A DNA stretch of 64,000 bases from Leadbetterella byssophila_A (GCA_040394735.1 JBEBRR010000008.1:16644-80643), one strand, 5' to 3'. Shown: positions 47,309 to 56,008, counted from the first letter of the stretch. Numbers and translations are program-made. The notes: a model not told the origin generated them from the letters alone.

Positions 47309-47761
47309 TCAAAGTTTCTTTACCGCCAATACTACTTCATAATCATCGGTCAAAATGATCTCTTCCGGTAAACTCTTTACAGGAAACACCTGGTGTAAGC
47401 CTATACGATAGCCCGCCTCCTGCACATCATTACCCCAGTTATCTAAAATTTCCTCAACCGGAATCCTCTCTTTGCCGCATAGCCTAGCCAATACCGTTTT
47501 TTCTGTTATATGCAGGGAATTCCCCTTTTTATAAAAACTCAGATGAACGGCTATATCCCAGTACCTTAATTCTGTAATCAACGGCGGCTGGCACCGCAAA
47601 TCAACAATACGCCCTATTTTTACATAATATCCATTATTCAAAAGCTTCTCTTCACCATAACGGAGAGAAAAGAGGCTCCTTTCCTGCCCTGTACCCTCCT
47701 CTTTTGTACAGGAAATAACAAAGACCATCAATAACCCCAAAAGCCCTAATGTATATTTCAT
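47309..47761 (-). CDS. Lipoprotein of unknown function, 150 residues
   Basis: The protein begins with a lipoprotein signal (lipobox 'FVISC', cysteine at residue 18). The rest is soluble, with short beta-like segments and 'RYGEEKLLNNGYYVKIGRIVDLRCQPP'. I do not recognise the family. It lies upstream of uvrC by 57 bp on the same strand and divergent from the SRP RNA gene. Confidence 0.72.
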   Translation of the reverse strand: MKYTLGLLGLLMVFVISCTKEEGTGQERSLFSLRYGEEKLLNNGYYVKIGRIVDLRCQPPLITELRYWDIAVHLSFYKKGNSLHITEKTVLARLCGKERIPVEEILDNWGNDVQEAGYRIGLHQVFPVKSLPEEIILTDDYEVVLAVKKL

Positions 47762-47922
47762 AACCCTTCAAAAAATATTCCGGAGAAATTTACTTTCCAT
47801 TTTTCAGAACCCACCTCCTTCCCCTTCCGAAACTTAGTTTACGGCAAAAAAAACACAAACCCCGTCATATTAAATTACTTTTTAAATATTGACACGCCAT
47901 ATCCGGTTTTTCCTTCTGAACT

Positions 47923-47954
47923 TATTGCCAAACCAAAAAAAATTCCTACTTTTG
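47923..47954 (+). promoter_or_regulatory. Promoter of the SRP RNA gene
   Basis: TATTG (47923-47927) and TACTTTTG (47947-47954) are spaced as in the Bacteroidota -33/-7 consensus, directly before the RNA 5' stem. Confidence 0.7.
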
Positions 47955-47956
47955 TG

Positions 47957-48036
47957 ACGGCAAATTACCAGCTCCTGCTGAATCCCCCAGGACCGGAAGG
48001 TAGCAAGGGTAGGTGGTTGAGCGGTGAATTTGCCAT
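47957..48036 (+). ncRNA. ffs: Signal recognition particle RNA, small bacterial type (4.5S)
   Basis: The RNA has the conserved SRP core: CAGGACCGGAAGGTAGCAA at 47988-48006 includes the GGAA tetraloop and the symmetric loops bound by Ffh. The ends pair (GGCAAATT at 47959-47966 with AATTTGCC at 48027-48034) and are followed by a run of eight T's, which would terminate it. At roughly 78 nt it is a compact hairpin form. It binds Ffh and targets nascent membrane proteins to FtsY. Confidence 0.93.
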
Positions 48037-48071
48037 TTTTTTTGACCTTATTTCAATCTGTATACATAATC

Positions 48072-48728
48072 ATGAAATTTTTTATTGACACAGCCAGCCT
48101 TTCTGAGATAAAAGAAGCGCAGGATCTTGGTATTTTAGACGGTGTAACCACCAACCCTTCTCTGATGGCCAAAGAAGGCATCACAGGAGAAGAGAATATC
48201 AAAAATCACTACAAAGAGATCTGTAAAATTGTTACCGGAGATGTCAGTGCCGAGGTGATTGCCACAGATTTTGAAGGTATGATCAGGGAAGGCCAGGAGC
48301 TGGTTAAGCTCCATGAACAGATCGTTGTAAAAATCCCCATGACCAAAGAAGGGGTAAAAGCCATTAAATACTTCTCTGAAAGAGGCATTAAAACCAACTG
48401 TACACTTGTTTTTTCTGCCGGACAGGCCCTTTTGGCTGCCAAAGCCGGAGCCACATACGTTTCTCCTTTCATTGGTCGTTTAGATGATGTAAGCACCGAC
48501 GGGCTAACCCTGATCGAAGATATCAGGCTGATTTTCGACAATTACGGATACGCTACAGAAATTCTTGCCGCCTCCGTACGTACGCCAATGCACATCCTGA
48601 ACTGTGCAAAAATCGGTGCCGACGTAATGACAGGGCCCTTATCGGCCATCCTGGCTTTACTCAACCATCCGTTAACTGACATCGGCCTGGCGAAATTCCT
48701 GGCGGATTACGCGAAAGGAAATAAATAA
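48072..48728 (+). CDS. fsa: Fructose-6-phosphate aldolase / transaldolase-like
   Basis: I chose the ATG at 48072 because the family begins 'MKFFIDTA'; the frame extends upstream into the SRP RNA, which is not plausible coding sequence. The 218-residue protein is the short transaldolase form ('GVTTNPSLMAKEG', Schiff-base lysine in 'IVVKIPMT', 'TNCTLVFSAGQALLAAKAGATYVSPFIGR'). It either cleaves fructose-6-phosphate or acts as a transaldolase in the pentose phosphate pathway. It is followed three bases later by ftsE. Confidence 0.94.
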   Translation: MKFFIDTASLSEIKEAQDLGILDGVTTNPSLMAKEGITGEENIKNHYKEICKIVTGDVSAEVIATDFEGMIREGQELVKLHEQIVVKIPMTKEGVKAIKYFSERGIKTNCTLVFSAGQALLAAKAGATYVSPFIGRLDDVSTDGLTLIEDIRLIFDNYGYATEILAASVRTPMHILNCAKIGADVMTGPLSAILALLNHPLTDIGLAKFLADYAKGNK

Positions 48729-48731
48729 GAT

Positions 48732-49409
48732 ATGATAAACGAGGTAATCACACTCTCTCATGCGGATATTTATCAGAAGGACACCCTGGTGCTTTCTGAT
48801 GTAAATTTCGGCATATCGGAAGGAGAATTTGTGTACCTCATCGGTAAAACAGGGAGCGGAAAAAGCTCCCTGCTTAAAACGCTTTATGCCGATCTCTGGC
48901 TGGAAAAAGGCTCCGGATCGGTGGCCGGTTTTCCACTTGAAAAAATATCTCCCAAAGAAGTACCCTATCTCCGCCGGAAAATCGGCATTATCTTCCAGGA
49001 TTTCCAGTTACTGACCGACCGATCGGTTCATCAGAATCTGCGTTTTTTCATGGGCGCCATGGGCTGGAAAGACAAAACCGAGATCGACACCCGCATTCAT
49101 GAAGTGCTGGAACTGGTGGGCTTGCCCGATGTATTGAAGAAAATGCCGCATCAGCTCTCGGGCGGAGAACAGCAACGGATCGCCATTGCCCGGGCTTTAC
49201 TTAATCACCCGGAAATCCTGCTGGCCGATGAACCTACGGGTAACCTCGACCCTGAAAAATCCATTGAGATTCTGAAGCTTTTCTTCAAGATCAACCAGGT
49301 ATCCAAAACTGCTGTGCTGATGGCCACCCACGAATTAGGCCTGATTGAGCAATACCCGAAAAGAACCCTTTATTGCGAGGGAGGCAAGGTGAGGGATCTC
49401 TCGGCCTAG
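48732..49409 (+). CDS. ftsE: Cell-division ABC transporter ATPase FtsE
   Basis: The 225-residue ATPase has Walker A 'GKTGSGKS', Q loop 'IGIIFQDFQLL', signature 'LSGGEQQRIAIARAL', Walker B 'ILLADEP' and the D loop 'GNLDP'. The 'DRSVHQNLRF' region is FtsE-like. Its membrane partner FtsX is at 55126-56004, about 5.7 kb away, so the usual ftsEX operon is split. The complex would control septal peptidoglycan hydrolases. It converges on porX with a 3-bp gap. Confidence 0.88.
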   Translation: MINEVITLSHADIYQKDTLVLSDVNFGISEGEFVYLIGKTGSGKSSLLKTLYADLWLEKGSGSVAGFPLEKISPKEVPYLRRKIGIIFQDFQLLTDRSVHQNLRFFMGAMGWKDKTEIDTRIHEVLELVGLPDVLKKMPHQLSGGEQQRIAIARALLNHPEILLADEPTGNLDPEKSIEILKLFFKINQVSKTAVLMATHELGLIEQYPKRTLYCEGGKVRDLSA

Positions 49410-49412
49410 TTA

Positions 49413-50978
49413 TCACCTCGATCTCATTTTCACTACCGGAATAATCATTTCCTCGAGTGAAACTCCTCCGTGCTGGAAGGTGTCACGGTAATGGCTTACG
49501 TAATGATTATAGTTATTCGGATAGGCAAAGAAATAATCATTGGTAGTGAAAAAATAAGATGTGGAAAGGTTCGGGCTGGGCAGCTTGTAGTTTTCCGGCT
49601 TACGCACTTCGATCACAAAATCCGACTTATCGTCCAAATTCAGGTTTTTCCCCTGCTTGTAACGCAGATTGGTATTCACGTTCCGGTCACCCACAATCCG
49701 CTTGGGGTTTCGTACTTTCACCATGCCGTGGTCTGTAGTTACCACCAGCCGGCCGTTCTTGGAGGCAATCAGCTTCAGGAAATCCAGGAGAGGAGAATGC
49801 TGGATCCAGGAACGGGTAATGGAGCGGTAAGCGGCCTCGTCAGGGGCCAGTTCTTTAATCACCGCCATGTCGGTACGGGCATGCGAAAGCATGTCAATAA
49901 AGTTAAAGACTATCACCACCAGGTCATCTTTCAGCAGGTTATTGAACCCGTCTACCAGGTTTTTCGCCTGGGTGTTGTTAAGTATCTTGTGAAAGCTGAA
50001 ACTGTGACCGATATTGCTTTTCTTCAGTTGTCTTCTTAAAAACTCTTCTTCATTTTTGTTGAGCCCTTCCTCATTGTCTCCTTCGTCGTTGATCCAGAGA
50101 TCCGGATGCTGACGTGACATATCCAACGGGGTAAGCCCCGAGAAAATGGCATTGCGCGCATACCCGGTAGCGGTCGGCAAAATCGAGTAATACGAGTCTT
50201 CGTCCTCTACCACAAAGAAATCACTGATGATCTCTTCCAGGATTTTCCATTGGTCAAGACGGAAATTATCCAGCAATATGAAAAACAGGGGATCGCCCTC
50301 GCGAAGATGCGGAAAAACTTTTGATTTCAGCAGGTTATGCGACATCACCGGTTTTTTTACATTGGGGCTCGTCATCCAGTCTTCGTAATTCTCCTCAATG
50401 AACTCGGCAAAGCGCGTATTGGCCTCTGATTTCTGCATCTGGAATACTTCCTCCATCGATTTGTCGGTAGAACCGTCAATCTCCAGCTCCCAGAACACCA
50501 GCTTCCGGTAAATTTCCGCCCATTCACTGAAATCAAGTTCCTCGTTATATTGCATGGTCAGCTGGCGAAAGTCCTGCATATAGCTCGAATTGGTCTTTTC
50601 GGCCACCAGCCGCTTGTTATCCAGCAGCTTTTTGGCCGACAGCAGGATCTGGTTGGGATTAATGGGTTTGATCAGGTAATCGGCAATTTTTGAACCGATA
50701 GCCTCTTCCATGATCCGCTCCTCTTCTGATTTGGTGATCATCACCACGGGGATATTCGGTTTGACCTTCTTGATTTCGGTCAGGGTATCCAGCCCGGTCA
50801 TCCCGGCCATCATTTCATCCAGGAAGATCAGATCAAAGTTCTGTTTCTCTACGAGATCCAGGGCGTCTGCGCCACTGGGCACCGGTGTTACATCATATCC
50901 TTTGGTTTCTAAAAAAACGATATATGGTTTCAGGAGTTCTATCTCATCATCAGCCCACAATATGGTACTTCGCTGCAT
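49413..50978 (-). CDS. porX: T9SS response regulator PorX (receiver plus PglZ domain)
   Basis: The 521-residue protein joins an N-terminal receiver (about 1-120; 'ILWADDE', phosphoacceptor in 'LIFLDEMM', 'VMITKS', 'DYLIKP') to a C-terminal PglZ/alkaline-phosphatase-like domain ('FFILLDNFRLDQW', 'YSILPTATGYARNAIFSG', 'VVTTDHGMVKV'). This is the architecture of PorX, which with PorY controls type IX secretion and has oligonucleotide phosphodiesterase activity in characterised members. It supports an active T9SS for the sorting-domain proteins at 19-24 kb. It follows kdsB on the minus strand. Confidence 0.95.
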   Translation of the reverse strand: MQRSTILWADDEIELLKPYIVFLETKGYDVTPVPSGADALDLVEKQNFDLIFLDEMMAGMTGLDTLTEIKKVKPNIPVVMITKSEEERIMEEAIGSKIADYLIKPINPNQILLSAKKLLDNKRLVAEKTNSSYMQDFRQLTMQYNEELDFSEWAEIYRKLVFWELEIDGSTDKSMEEVFQMQKSEANTRFAEFIEENYEDWMTSPNVKKPVMSHNLLKSKVFPHLREGDPLFFILLDNFRLDQWKILEEIISDFFVVEDEDSYYSILPTATGYARNAIFSGLTPLDMSRQHPDLWINDEGDNEEGLNKNEEEFLRRQLKKSNIGHSFSFHKILNNTQAKNLVDGFNNLLKDDLVVIVFNFIDMLSHARTDMAVIKELAPDEAAYRSITRSWIQHSPLLDFLKLIASKNGRLVVTTDHGMVKVRNPKRIVGDRNVNTNLRYKQGKNLNLDDKSDFVIEVRKPENYKLPSPNLSTSYFFTTNDYFFAYPNNYNHYVSHYRDTFQHGGVSLEEMIIPVVKMRSR

Positions 50979-51011
50979 AAATTATATTTATTGGTTATAG
51001 GAAATACGTTT

Positions 51012-51758
51012 TTACCTGTTGAAAAATTGCTTTAAACGAAGGAAATCTTCCTCGGTATCGATGCCTATTCCGTCTGAAAACACCTCTACCATCTTCACCT
51101 TATAGCCGTTCGCCAGCCATCTCAGCTGTTCCAGTCTTTCCTGCGCTTCCAGGCGGGCTACGGGCAGCTTCACGATCTTCTCCAGGATATCAGCCCGGAA
51201 GCCGTACATTCCGATATGCTTAAAGTAAGCGGCTTCACTCACCCAGCGGTCGGTTTCCACCTCCCGGAGATGGGGAATCGGCGACCGGCTGAAATACAGG
51301 GCTTCCTGCTGCTCATTCATCACCACCTTTACCACATTGGTGTTCAGGAGGGTATCGGTATCCCTGATACGGATACAAACCGAAGATATTTCCGAAGTGA
51401 TCTTGAAAGAAGCGCTGAGCCGGTTGATATTTTCCGGATCCATCAGGGGTTCATCTCCCTGTATATTGATAACGAAGTCGTAATTAACCGTGCCGCCCAT
51501 CACCTTCAGCGCCTCTGCACAACGGTCGGTTCCGCTGGGATGCTTATCAGAAGTCATCACCACGTTTCCGCCAAAACCTTTGACATGCGCTTCTACCAGC
51601 GCACTGTCTGTGGCGATCACCACATCCGAAAGACTGCTGGCTTTGAGACAACGCTCATAAACCATTTGCAGGATACTTTTACCATTTACTTCAAGCAGCA
51701 ACTTGGCCGGTAAACGGCTGGATGCATAGCGGGCGGGGATAATTCCTAATATTTTCAA
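51012..51758 (-). CDS. kdsB: 3-deoxy-manno-octulosonate cytidylyltransferase
   Basis: The 248-residue enzyme makes CMP-Kdo for lipopolysaccharide. The N-terminus 'KILGIIPARYASSRLPAK' and 'INIQGDEPLMDPENI' are diagnostic. The start codon is TTG at 51756-51758: the conserved N-terminus fixes it and no ATG is available in frame upstream. A -7 box (TAAATTTG on the minus strand, 51781-51788) lies just upstream. Confidence 0.96.
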   Translation of the reverse strand: MKILGIIPARYASSRLPAKLLLEVNGKSILQMVYERCLKASSLSDVVIATDSALVEAHVKGFGGNVVMTSDKHPSGTDRCAEALKVMGGTVNYDFVINIQGDEPLMDPENINRLSASFKITSEISSVCIRIRDTDTLLNTNVVKVVMNEQQEALYFSRSPIPHLREVETDRWVSEAAYFKHIGMYGFRADILEKIVKLPVARLEAQERLEQLRWLANGYKVKMVEVFSDGIGIDTEEDFLRLKQFFNR

Positions 51759-51780
51759 GTGATTATGTACATTTCCGACA

Positions 51781-51788
51781 CAAATTTA
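51781..51788 (-). promoter_or_regulatory. Bacteroidota -7 promoter element for kdsB
   Basis: The minus strand reads TAAATTTG, 22 bp before the TTG start of kdsB. Confidence 0.5.
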
Positions 51789-51815
51789 ACCACTATTTTT
51801 TATTATCCCAGCTTC

Positions 51816-51846
51816 TTGACTTTGACGTAAAACATTAGTAGCTTTG
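51816..51846 (+). promoter_or_regulatory. Promoter of the LysM protein gene
   Basis: TTG (51816-51818) and TAGCTTTG (51839-51846) are 20 bp apart, matching the Bacteroidota -33/-7 consensus, 21 bp before the ATG at 51868. Confidence 0.65.
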
Positions 51847-51867
51847 CAGACTAAGCTTTCCTTAAAA

Positions 51868-52662
51868 ATGAAACAACTAATTGCCGCATTCACCGCACTG
51901 GCTCTGTATCTGCCGTCTTTCGGCCAGACCCCGGAGTCGTTTATCCTGCACAAGGTAGCGCCCAAAGAAACGCTGTACAGCCTGGTAAAAAAGTACAACA
52001 CCAATTTTGCTACCGTCGAAACACTTAATCCTTCGCTGGCCAATGGCAACAGTGACATCAAAGTAGGACAAGTGGTCAAATTTCCGAAAAACAGCCCGGT
52101 TCCGGTTGAAACGGCCCGTACTGAGAAAAAGGCCGAAGCCTCTCCCCGTACCATCACCACCATTCATACGGTCAGGCCCAACGAAACGGTTTTTTCCATT
52201 TCCCGGATGTATAATGTGGACATCTCGAACCTTGTGGAAGCCAATAAGATCACCAGCAATACCATCCGCGTGGGTGAAAAGCTTATTGTAGACGGCACCA
52301 CCATTGCCAATATTGCGGCTACCACCCATCGCGATGCCGAGCTCAGGCTTAAGCCCGGCGGGAAAAACATGAAGGAAACCGGAATAGCCGAGGTGATCAA
52401 CACGCCGAATAAATCGTCAAAATACCTGGCCCTGCACCGTAAAGCCCCCATAGGCTCCAACATAAAAATCACCAACGAGGCCACCGGGCATACCATAGTG
52501 GCGAAAGTGATCGGCAACCTGAACGAAAAAGGCCCGGATGAAAATATTATGATCAAGCTTTCACCCTATGCCTATTACCAGCTGCGTCCGAAAGACGCCC
52601 GGCTGCGCGCCACTGTAGAATACTATTTACCCGACAGCCCTGATGAAGTGGTCAGTAAATGA
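51868..52662 (+). CDS. Secreted LysM protein with RlpA-like (double-psi barrel) C-terminus
   Basis: I chose the ATG at 51868, which opens a signal peptide ('TALALYLPSFGQ') and follows the promoter; a TTG eight codons upstream overlaps the promoter. The 264-residue protein has two LysM peptidoglycan-binding repeats (about 25-75 'KETLYSLVKKYNTNF' and 105-150 'ETVFSISRMYNVDISNLVEAN'). A C-terminal double-psi barrel follows ('GIAEVINTPNKSSKYLALHRK', 'IVAKVIGNLNEKGPDENI'), as in RlpA-type cell-wall proteins. It overlaps the next gene by 20 bp. Confidence 0.88.
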   Translation: MKQLIAAFTALALYLPSFGQTPESFILHKVAPKETLYSLVKKYNTNFATVETLNPSLANGNSDIKVGQVVKFPKNSPVPVETARTEKKAEASPRTITTIHTVRPNETVFSISRMYNVDISNLVEANKITSNTIRVGEKLIVDGTTIANIAATTHRDAELRLKPGGKNMKETGIAEVINTPNKSSKYLALHRKAPIGSNIKITNEATGHTIVAKVIGNLNEKGPDENIMIKLSPYAYYQLRPKDARLRATVEYYLPDSPDEVVSK

Positions 52663-53428
52663 CGTTATCCGCGACCTGCTGGAAGAGAAGTACCTGAAAT
52701 ACAATCGCCCGGATTTTATTGAAAATGACCCGGTCAGCATACCGCACCGTTTTACCCACCCGAATGACATTGAAATAGCAGGATTTTTTGCTGCTATCCT
52801 GGCCTGGGGGCAGCGGAAAACCATTATTGCCAAATGTACCGAGCTCATGCAGCGCATGGATCATGCACCGCATGAATTTATACTGCACGCCACCGGCAGG
52901 GATCTGCGTGCCCTGGAGGGGTTCCGGCACCGTACTTTCAATGATTTTGACCTGCTGTATATTACCGCTTTTCTCAAAAGTCATTACGAAAAGCATTCCA
53001 GCCTGGAATCTGCCTTCCTGGCACAGAATGATCCCGCCCGGAATGTACGCGCCAATCTTACGGGGTTCAGGGAGGCCTTTCTGGCAGGAGCCGACAGTAA
53101 AATCAGAACGGCCAAGCACATTTCCACCCCGGCACGCCGCAGCGCCTGTAAGCGGCTGAATATGTATCTCCGGTGGATGGTTCGGCAGGACGGAAAAGGG
53201 GTAGACTTCGGTATCTGGAAGCAGCTGCGACCCTCACAACTGGTGATTCCCTGTGACGTGCACGTGGAAAATACTGCCAGGAAGCTGGGGTTGACCGTCC
53301 GGCCCAAAGCCGACTGGGATATGGCAGAAGAAATCACCGACCGTTTAAAAACCCTGGATGAAAACGACCCGGCCCGGTTTGATTTTGCTCTTTTCGGTAT
53401 GGGAATTGAAAATTATTTCCACGAATAA
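52643..53428 (+). CDS. TIGR02757 family protein
   Basis: The 261-residue protein matches TIGR02757/DUF2400, a Bacteroidota and spirochaete family of unknown function ('DNDPxSIPHRF', 'EIAGFFAAILAWGQRKTI', 'CDVHVENTARKLGL', 'DPARFDFALFGMGI'). The 'GxxxxxxFGIW...PLDVH' type region hints at a relation to helix-hairpin-helix DNA repair proteins, which is inference. It overlaps the LysM gene by 20 bp. Confidence 0.88.
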   Translation: MKWSVNDVIRDLLEEKYLKYNRPDFIENDPVSIPHRFTHPNDIEIAGFFAAILAWGQRKTIIAKCTELMQRMDHAPHEFILHATGRDLRALEGFRHRTFNDFDLLYITAFLKSHYEKHSSLESAFLAQNDPARNVRANLTGFREAFLAGADSKIRTAKHISTPARRSACKRLNMYLRWMVRQDGKGVDFGIWKQLRPSQLVIPCDVHVENTARKLGLTVRPKADWDMAEEITDRLKTLDENDPARFDFALFGMGIENYFHE

Positions 53429-53530
53429 TGCAGCCTACACTTAAAATAACCATGGAATCAGCAATATCCTGTTTTTCGTAAGATTTTCAAGAATCGCAAC
53501 TTTCCCTTTAATAAACATGGAATTGGACAC

Positions 53531-53538
53531 TATATTTG
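53531..53538 (+). promoter_or_regulatory. Bacteroidota -7 promoter element almost abutting the nuclease gene start
   Basis: TATATTTG ends four bases before the GTG start at 53543, so transcription would begin at or just after the start codon unless another promoter is used. Confidence 0.45.
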
Positions 53539-53542
53539 CACC

Positions 53543-54121
53543 GTGGAAAGAATACGTTTAGAAATATTGAATTTGTCGCCCAGCCAGCTGCAGGCCGGCT
53601 CTTTTACCCTTGTTTTAAACGAGGTATCGGGTGACAGACGTCTGCCCATCATTATCGGGATGTTTGAGGCTCAGGCTATTGCCATTGAAATGGAAAAACT
53701 GTCGCCCACGCGTCCCCTTACCCATGACCTCTTTAAATCATTTGCCAAATCATTTGATTTTTCGGTAGAAGAGATTCATATTTCCGATATCCAGGAGGGT
53801 GTATTCTATTCCCGCATCATCTGTACCGATGGTATACGCCAGAAAAATATCGATGCCCGTCCTTCAGACGCTGTAGCTATAGCCCTGCGGTTCAACGCAC
53901 CCATCTATACCACCGAAGAAGTGCTTACCGTGGCCGGCATATCGTCTGATGACGAAACCACTCCGCCTGAAACTCCTGCCAAGGAAGTTAAAGTGAAAGG
54001 CAGGAACAGCCTGGGCCACCTTTCTACCGAAGAGCTTAACACCATGCTCAGCGAGGCTATTGCCAACGAAGAATACGAGCGTGCCGCGCAGATAAGGGAC
54101 GAGATTGAAAAAAGGAATTAA
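53543..54121 (+). CDS. Bifunctional nuclease family protein with UVR motif
   Basis: The 192-residue protein has the DUF151/bifunctional-nuclease domain (about 1-135: 'SGDRRLPIIIGMFEAQAIAIEME', 'ARPSDAVAIALRFNAPIY') and a C-terminal UvrB/UvrC-interaction motif (about 157-190, 'LNTMLSEAIANEEYERAAQIRDEI'). Plant members degrade RNA and DNA; bacterial roles are unclear. The start is GTG, set by homology ('RIRLEILNLSPSQ'). It is followed six bases later by the acyltransferase gene. Confidence 0.92.
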   Translation: MERIRLEILNLSPSQLQAGSFTLVLNEVSGDRRLPIIIGMFEAQAIAIEMEKLSPTRPLTHDLFKSFAKSFDFSVEEIHISDIQEGVFYSRIICTDGIRQKNIDARPSDAVAIALRFNAPIYTTEEVLTVAGISSDDETTPPETPAKEVKVKGRNSLGHLSTEELNTMLSEAIANEEYERAAQIRDEIEKRN

Positions 54122-54127
54122 GTAAAC

Positions 54128-54988
54128 ATGCTGAGAACCCTTAGGAACTTCTTACCACGCCCCGGAAAAAACACCAGGCCTTTCCTCCGGTTCCTCAGCT
54201 ACCTGGACATCTTCGGATTATTTCAGAAAGATCCCTTCGGAAACTCCATGTTTCTTAAGCGGATTATCATTTTTGTGGCCGGATGGCCTACCTTCTGGAA
54301 GATAGCGGTGGCCAACAAGCTGAAGATAGAGGGAATTGAATATCTTAAAGACCTGCCTGACCGGAATGTATTCTTCATCTCCAACCACCAGACCTATTTT
54401 GCAGATGTGATCTCTTTTTATCATATCTTCAGCAATGTCAAATGGGGCTTTGGCAAAAAGCTTTTTCCCGTTTACCTGCTGGCGCCCCGGGCGTATATCT
54501 TTTATATAGCCGCCAAAGAGACTATGAAATCGGGCATTATTCCCAAGATATTCAGCCTCGCGGGGGCAATACTGGTAGAGCGCAGCTGGCGGGCGGAAGG
54601 GGTCAACGTCAAAAGGGAAGTCGACCGCTCCGCCGGAGATAACGTATCAAAAGCCCTGAAAGAAGGGTGGGTGATCAGTTTCCCGCAGGGCACCACCAGC
54701 CCCTACGCCCCTATCCGTAAAGGTACGGCTCACATTATTCTTGACAACAAGCCCATAGTAGTGCCTGTAGTGATCAATGGTTTCCGCCGGGCTTTCAATA
54801 AAACCGGCCTGAAGTACAAGAGAAGAAATACTACCCTGAGCGTAAAATTCAAAAAACCTCTTCATATAGACGAAAACAGTACACTGGAAGGGGTAACACA
54901 AACCGTGGAACAGATCATTGAGCAAAGCATGCCGGAAATGATAGCCGAATGGAATGCGCTGAAGGAAATGGCCAAGCGGGGAGTTTAG
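54128..54988 (+). CDS. Lysophospholipid acyltransferase-like (PlsC superfamily) with variant motifs
   Basis: The 286-residue protein has the PlsC fold with a hydrophobic N-terminal stretch (about 43-58). The catalytic motif reads 'SNHQTYFAD', that is H87-X5-D93 rather than the usual HX4D. The second motif reads 'FPQGTTSPYAPIRKGTAHI' rather than FPEGTRS. The fold and spacing still point to acyl transfer to a lysophospholipid or related acceptor. It lies six bases after the nuclease gene. Confidence 0.85.
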   Translation: MLRTLRNFLPRPGKNTRPFLRFLSYLDIFGLFQKDPFGNSMFLKRIIIFVAGWPTFWKIAVANKLKIEGIEYLKDLPDRNVFFISNHQTYFADVISFYHIFSNVKWGFGKKLFPVYLLAPRAYIFYIAAKETMKSGIIPKIFSLAGAILVERSWRAEGVNVKREVDRSAGDNVSKALKEGWVISFPQGTTSPYAPIRKGTAHIILDNKPIVVPVVINGFRRAFNKTGLKYKRRNTTLSVKFKKPLHIDENSTLEGVTQTVEQIIEQSMPEMIAEWNALKEMAKRGV

Positions 54989-55020
54989 TTCCGGGGCAAA
55001 GCTACTCACTACCCGGAACT
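54987..55020. repeat. AGTTCCGGG hairpin repeat, second copy
   Basis: AGTTCCGGG (54987-54995) pairs perfectly with 55012-55020 and is followed by a further CGGAACTTA. The left arm overlaps the stop codon of the acyltransferase gene. It is related to the larger hairpin at 22759-22836 and may also serve as a weak terminator. Confidence 0.55.
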
Positions 55021-55092
55021 CGGAACTTATTCCCCTAAATGCTAAAAAACCTTAAAAACACGACATATACCCTTGCTTAGTAAATTAATAAT

Positions 55093-55100
55093 TATCTTTG
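55093..55100 (+). promoter_or_regulatory. Bacteroidota -7 promoter element for the ftsX operon
   Basis: TATCTTTG matches TAnnTTTG, 25 bp before the ftsX start, with a TTG at 55073-55075 upstream. Confidence 0.55.
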
Positions 55101-55125
55101 AGCTTCAATATTCAAATTTTCGGGA

Positions 55126-56004
55126 ATGAATATCAACAGTAAACTGGGTAATTATCCGGGAATCCTGATCACGGTGAGCCTCACCGTAGCGCTTTTTCTG
55201 ATCGGCTTCTGCGGATGGATCGCCATTACTTCCAAGGAACTTATCAAATATGTACGCCAGAATGTGGAAGTACAGGTCTACCTGCACAAGTCGCTGGATT
55301 CTGCCGCTGTTCAGAACCTGTATACCGAGCTGGTGAAACTGGACATAGCTGAAACCGTCAAAGGTCAGCCGGCCATCACCCTGATTACCAAAGACAAAGC
55401 CGCCGAGGTCTTTTTCAAGGAAACCCGCGAAAATTACCAGGAAGTACTGGGTGAAAACCCTTTCAGCGACGCCTATAATATCAAGCTGAAGGAAGAGAAT
55501 ATTACAGAAAGCCGTTTACAGGAATTACAGCAGCGTATCTCAAAAATCCCGGGAGTTTCAGAAGTGGACTACCCCAAAGATTTCCTCAAGGGAATTATCG
55601 CCAATGTAAATAAAATCTATAAGGTAGTGGCGATCATTGTGCTCATCTTTTTTGTAGCCACTCTCCTGCTGATTAACAACACCATCAAGCTGGCGCTTTA
55701 CTCCCAGCGGTTCATTATCCGTACCATGCAGCTGGTAGGGGCCACCGACTGGTTCATCCAGAAGCCTTTCCTGGTGACAGGCTTTTTCCAGGGATTCCTG
55801 GCCGCAATACTCAGCATTGTGCTGATCTATCTTACCCGCTACGCGGCTTCCGCACAGGTAGAGGGACTCAGCCTGCTGGCCAATCCTCTGCTCACCTATA
55901 TCCTGTTCCTGATTTTATTGATTCTGGGCCCGGTAATCGGTGTTCTGAGCACCTACCAGTCAGTAGCGAGGTATAACAAAATGGATTTAGACAAATTATA
56001 TTGA
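55126..56004 (+). CDS. ftsX: Cell-division ABC transporter permease FtsX
   Basis: The 292-residue protein has the FtsX layout: a membrane segment near 12-32, an extracytoplasmic domain (about 45-160, 'VEVQVYLHKSLDSAAVQNLY'), then three membrane segments (about 170-190, 220-243, 255-278). The sequence 'RTMQLVGATDWFIQKPF' is the family signature. Its ATPase FtsE is encoded separately at 48732-49409. It begins the ftsX-DUF3098-uppP-truB-ribF series. Confidence 0.93.
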   Translation: MNINSKLGNYPGILITVSLTVALFLIGFCGWIAITSKELIKYVRQNVEVQVYLHKSLDSAAVQNLYTELVKLDIAETVKGQPAITLITKDKAAEVFFKETRENYQEVLGENPFSDAYNIKLKEENITESRLQELQQRISKIPGVSEVDYPKDFLKGIIANVNKIYKVVAIIVLIFFVATLLLINNTIKLALYSQRFIIRTMQLVGATDWFIQKPFLVTGFFQGFLAAILSIVLIYLTRYAASAQVEGLSLLANPLLTYILFLILLILGPVIGVLSTYQSVARYNKMDLDKLY

Positions 56005-56008
56005 TACA

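Noticed and set aside
53517..53542. ATG at 53517 as start of the bifunctional nuclease
   Set aside because: It is in a different frame from the gene, and the conserved N-terminus begins at the GTG at 53543.
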